Position numbers and translations under genes: made by a program
The notes under the pieces: generated by a model
Told to the model about the DNA's origin: nothing
Databases searched by the model: none
Seen by the model: the letters and a program-made list of their open reading frames with translations, nothing else
Assembly (NCBI GenBank): GCA_902509555.1
Contig: CABWYS010000006.1
Coordinates: 1-38,910, forward strand
Direction of reading: 5' to 3'
Length of the DNA stretch: 38,910 nt
Source: an uncultured SAR86 cluster bacterium
GTDB taxonomy: Bacteria; Pseudomonadota; Gammaproteobacteria; Magnimaribacterales; D2472
Shown here: one piece after another, positions 37,752-38,910 of the stretch
How the letters are laid out: every line of letters starts with the position of its first letter
How positions within the stretch are numbered: position 1 is the first letter of the stretch

Positions 37752-37829
37752 TGGCGATCCGGACGAGACTCGAACTCGCAACCTCCGCCGTGACAGGGCG
37801 GCGTTCTAACCAGATTGAACTACCGGACC
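37752..37829 (-). tRNA. tRNA-Asp (GTC)
   Basis: Complete cloverleaf on the minus strand. Anticodon stem CCGCC / GGCGG encloses CTGTCAC, anticodon GTC. Acceptor GGTCCGG pairs with CCGGATC (one G:T); discriminator G; CCA encoded (37754-37752). It has its own promoter and leads the DUF4149-DUF2256-htpG-gpsA-DUF4389 operon with no terminator in the 12-bp gap. Confidence 0.96.
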
Positions 37830-37843
37830 GCGAACGCTTGTGA

Positions 37844-37871
37844 ATGATAGCTTTTTTTAATTTTTCTGCAA
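37844..37871 (-). promoter_or_regulatory. Promoter of tRNA-Asp and the htpG operon
   Basis: On the minus strand TTGCAG (37871-37866), 16 bases, then TATCAT (37849-37844), 15 bases before the tRNA 5' end. Good matches to sigma70 elements. Confidence 0.6.
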
Positions 37872-37935
37872 CTTTTTTTTGTGTACCTTTAAGCAATACT
37901 TTTGTCAAATTAAATGAAAAGAAAATAACGATAAT

Positions 37936-37965
37936 TTTACTCAAAACTTTAATTTTTGATATGCT
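37936..37965 (+). promoter_or_regulatory. Proteorhodopsin promoter
   Basis: TTTACT (37936-37941), 18 bases, then TATGCT (37960-37965), followed by a leader of about 45 bases. A GGAG at 38008-38011 lies 5 bases before the ATG at 38017. The region is shared with the divergent tRNA-Asp promoter. Confidence 0.55.
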
Positions 37966-38016
37966 ATCTGAACTGTCCATGGGGGAGAGTTAAAAATAAT
38001 AAAAAATGGAGTTATT

Positions 38017-38751
38017 ATGAAATATTTCTTTGCTCTCATTGGTTTGACCAGTATGCCGACTTTTGCTGCAACTACTGATCTTGCAACCAGTGATCTCACA
38101 GGAATTTCTTTCTGGCTTGTAACTGCAGCAATGCTTGCAGCTACAGTATTCTTTTTTGCAGAAAGAGATGTTGTTCAAGGTAAATGGAAAACATCATTGT
38201 CAGTAGCTGGATTAGTTACTGGTGTGGCGTTTTGGCACTATTTATATATGAGAGGCGTATGGGTTGATACCGGTACATCTCCAACCGTATATAGGTACAT
38301 AGATTGGCTAATTACCGTTCCACTTCAAATTATTGAGTTCTATTTGATCCTAAAAGTCTGTACTAATGTTGGCTCAGGCGTTTTCTGGAGACTATTAGGC
38401 GCATCACTTGTTATGCTCATAGCTGGATTTATGGGTGAAACAGGTTCTAATGCAATGATTTGTTTTGTAATTGGAATGGCGGCTTGGTTGTATATAATTT
38501 ATGAGATCTTCTCTGGAGAAGCAGGTAAGTTAAATGCATCAAGCGGTAACGTAGCTGCACAACAGGCATTTAGCACAATTCGTTTGATTGTGACTGTCGG
38601 TTGGGCTATATATCCAATTGGTTATTACTTAGGTATGGGAGCAAATCCTGATATGGCAAATGCTAACCTTATCTATAACTTAGCTGACTTCTTAAACAAA
38701 ATCGCATTCGGTTTAGCAATATATGTTGCTGCCGTTAGTGATAACGACTAA
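38017..38751 (+). CDS. Proteorhodopsin, blue-absorbing type
   Basis: A 244-residue seven-helix retinal protein that pumps protons out of the cell in light. A signal peptide ends near residue 17 (MPTFA). The retinal-binding Lys is Lys228 in DFLNKIAFG. The pump residues are the acceptor Asp96 (RYIDWL), His74 (FWHYLYMRG) and donor Glu107 (EFYLIL). The tuning residue corresponding to position 105 of the reference protein is Gln104 (VPLQII), the blue-absorbing form of open-ocean rhodopsins. It has a promoter, GGAG site and strong terminator of its own. No carotenoid or blh retinal-synthesis genes are in the window, so retinal must come from elsewhere in the genome or the medium. Confidence 0.97.
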   Translation: MKYFFALIGLTSMPTFAATTDLATSDLTGISFWLVTAAMLAATVFFFAERDVVQGKWKTSLSVAGLVTGVAFWHYLYMRGVWVDTGTSPTVYRYIDWLITVPLQIIEFYLILKVCTNVGSGVFWRLLGASLVMLIAGFMGETGSNAMICFVIGMAAWLYIIYEIFSGEAGKLNASSGNVAAQQAFSTIRLIVTVGWAIYPIGYYLGMGANPDMANANLIYNLADFLNKIAFGLAIYVAAVSDND

Positions 38752-38766
38752 GTTAATAGCTTAAAT

Positions 38767-38799
38767 AAAAAAGCCCAGATTTTTTCTGGGCTTTTTTTT
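38767..38799 (+). terminator. Rho-independent terminator of proteorhodopsin
   Basis: GCCCAGA / TCTGGGC (38773-38779 and 38785-38791) with a T5 loop, flanked by six A upstream and eight T downstream, 15 bp after the stop codon. A textbook terminator. Confidence 0.93.
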
Positions 38800-38806
38800 G
38801 TCTGAT

Positions 38807-38882
38807 TGGTGGGTGATGACAGGCTCGAACTGCCGACCCTCTCGGTGTAAACAGGATGTTATCTCGACTGAGCTTATAAGCC
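38807..38882 (-). pseudogene. Decayed tRNA-Val (TAC)-like gene
   Basis: On the minus strand this 76-base stretch aligns without gaps to a bacterial tRNA-Val(TAC). The 3' part is sound: T-arm GGCAG / CTGTC with loop TTCGAGC, acceptor 3' strand ATCACCC, A73 and CCA. The 5' part is damaged: the acceptor GGCTTAT mismatches at positions 3 and 5, T8 is A, the D-stem fails at two of four pairs, G19 is A, and the anticodon stem has a C:A mismatch. The loop TTTACAC would read anticodon TAC. Most likely a tRNA relic; poor sequence at a contig end is an alternative. Confidence 0.7.
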
Positions 38883-38910
38883 TATTTGTTTGTATCCGTA
38901 TGCATACAAA

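Noticed and set aside
37747-37980. 77-codon open frame on the minus strand across tRNA-Asp
   Set aside because: It contains the whole tRNA gene and its promoter, and the product has no domain.
38889-38910. Inverted repeat TTTGTAT / ATACAAA with the palindrome GTATGCATAC at the right edge
   Set aside because: It touches the window edge, so its extent cannot be judged; it may be an operator or att-like site but there is nothing to support either.
1-38910. CRISPR arrays, insertion sequences, integrases, phage or defence genes
   Set aside because: I looked for regular repeats, transposase and nuclease motifs on both strands and saw none.

Overview
The window is AT-rich, densely packed bacterial chromosome, most likely from a marine gammaproteobacterium of the SAR86 type. 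The reasons are a blue-tuned proteorhodopsin, two ~990-residue TonB-dependent receptors side by side, the gammaproteobacterial tig-clpP-clpX-lon-hup-ppiD order, a FabY-type ketoacyl synthase, four intact tRNA genes with encoded CCA ends, and very short or overlapping gene junctions. The taxonomic call is inference: there is no rRNA in the window. I see no rRNA, CRISPR array, insertion sequence, integrase or phage gene.

Layout. 1-4535 (+): an apparent four-gene operon of a secreted alpha/beta-hydrolase-fold protein (cut by the left edge, catalytic Ser replaced by Gly), a DASS-family Na+/carboxylate symporter, gamma-glutamyltranspeptidase and a small EthD-like protein. 4532-7055 (-): rnhA-dnaQ-gltX, each overlapping the next by 4 bp. 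7206-8657 (+): MltD-type lipoprotein lytic transglycosylase with three LysM repeats. 8654-12040 (-): oppA-oppB-oppC peptide importer genes without the ATPase genes, oppB being broken by a one-base frameshift. 12101-18195 (-): two TonB-dependent receptors, each with its own promoter and hairpin terminator. 18404-19189 (+): fabI. 19186-27195 (-): tRNA-His, tig, clpP, clpX, lon, hup, ppiD, a protein folding and quality-control cluster. 27256-28659 (+): glutamate dehydrogenase. 28664-30559 (-): tRNA-Pro, tRNA-Arg, trhO and a GST-fold protein. 30638-33923 (+): folD, a FabY-like ketoacyl synthase and folE. 33916-37829 (-): tRNA-Asp, a DUF4149-like membrane protein, a DUF2256 zinc protein, htpG, gpsA and a DUF4389 membrane protein. 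38017-38751 (+): proteorhodopsin with promoter and terminator. 38807-38882 (-): a decayed tRNA-Val.

How the parts fit. Outer-membrane receptors, an Opp-type importer, GGT and a carboxylate symporter point to a heterotroph taking up peptides and organic acids, with glutamate dehydrogenase feeding glutamate to central carbon metabolism and proteorhodopsin adding light-driven proton export. The rest is housekeeping. Most genes are ordinary members of known families. The points that deserve a second look are the oppB frameshift, the hydrolase lacking its nucleophile, the tRNA-Val relic, tRNA genes serving as operon leaders, a possible leaderless oppA promoter built into a terminator, and convergent genes that share a single TTAA for both stop codons. 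I did not find a convincing previously undescribed multi-gene system here.
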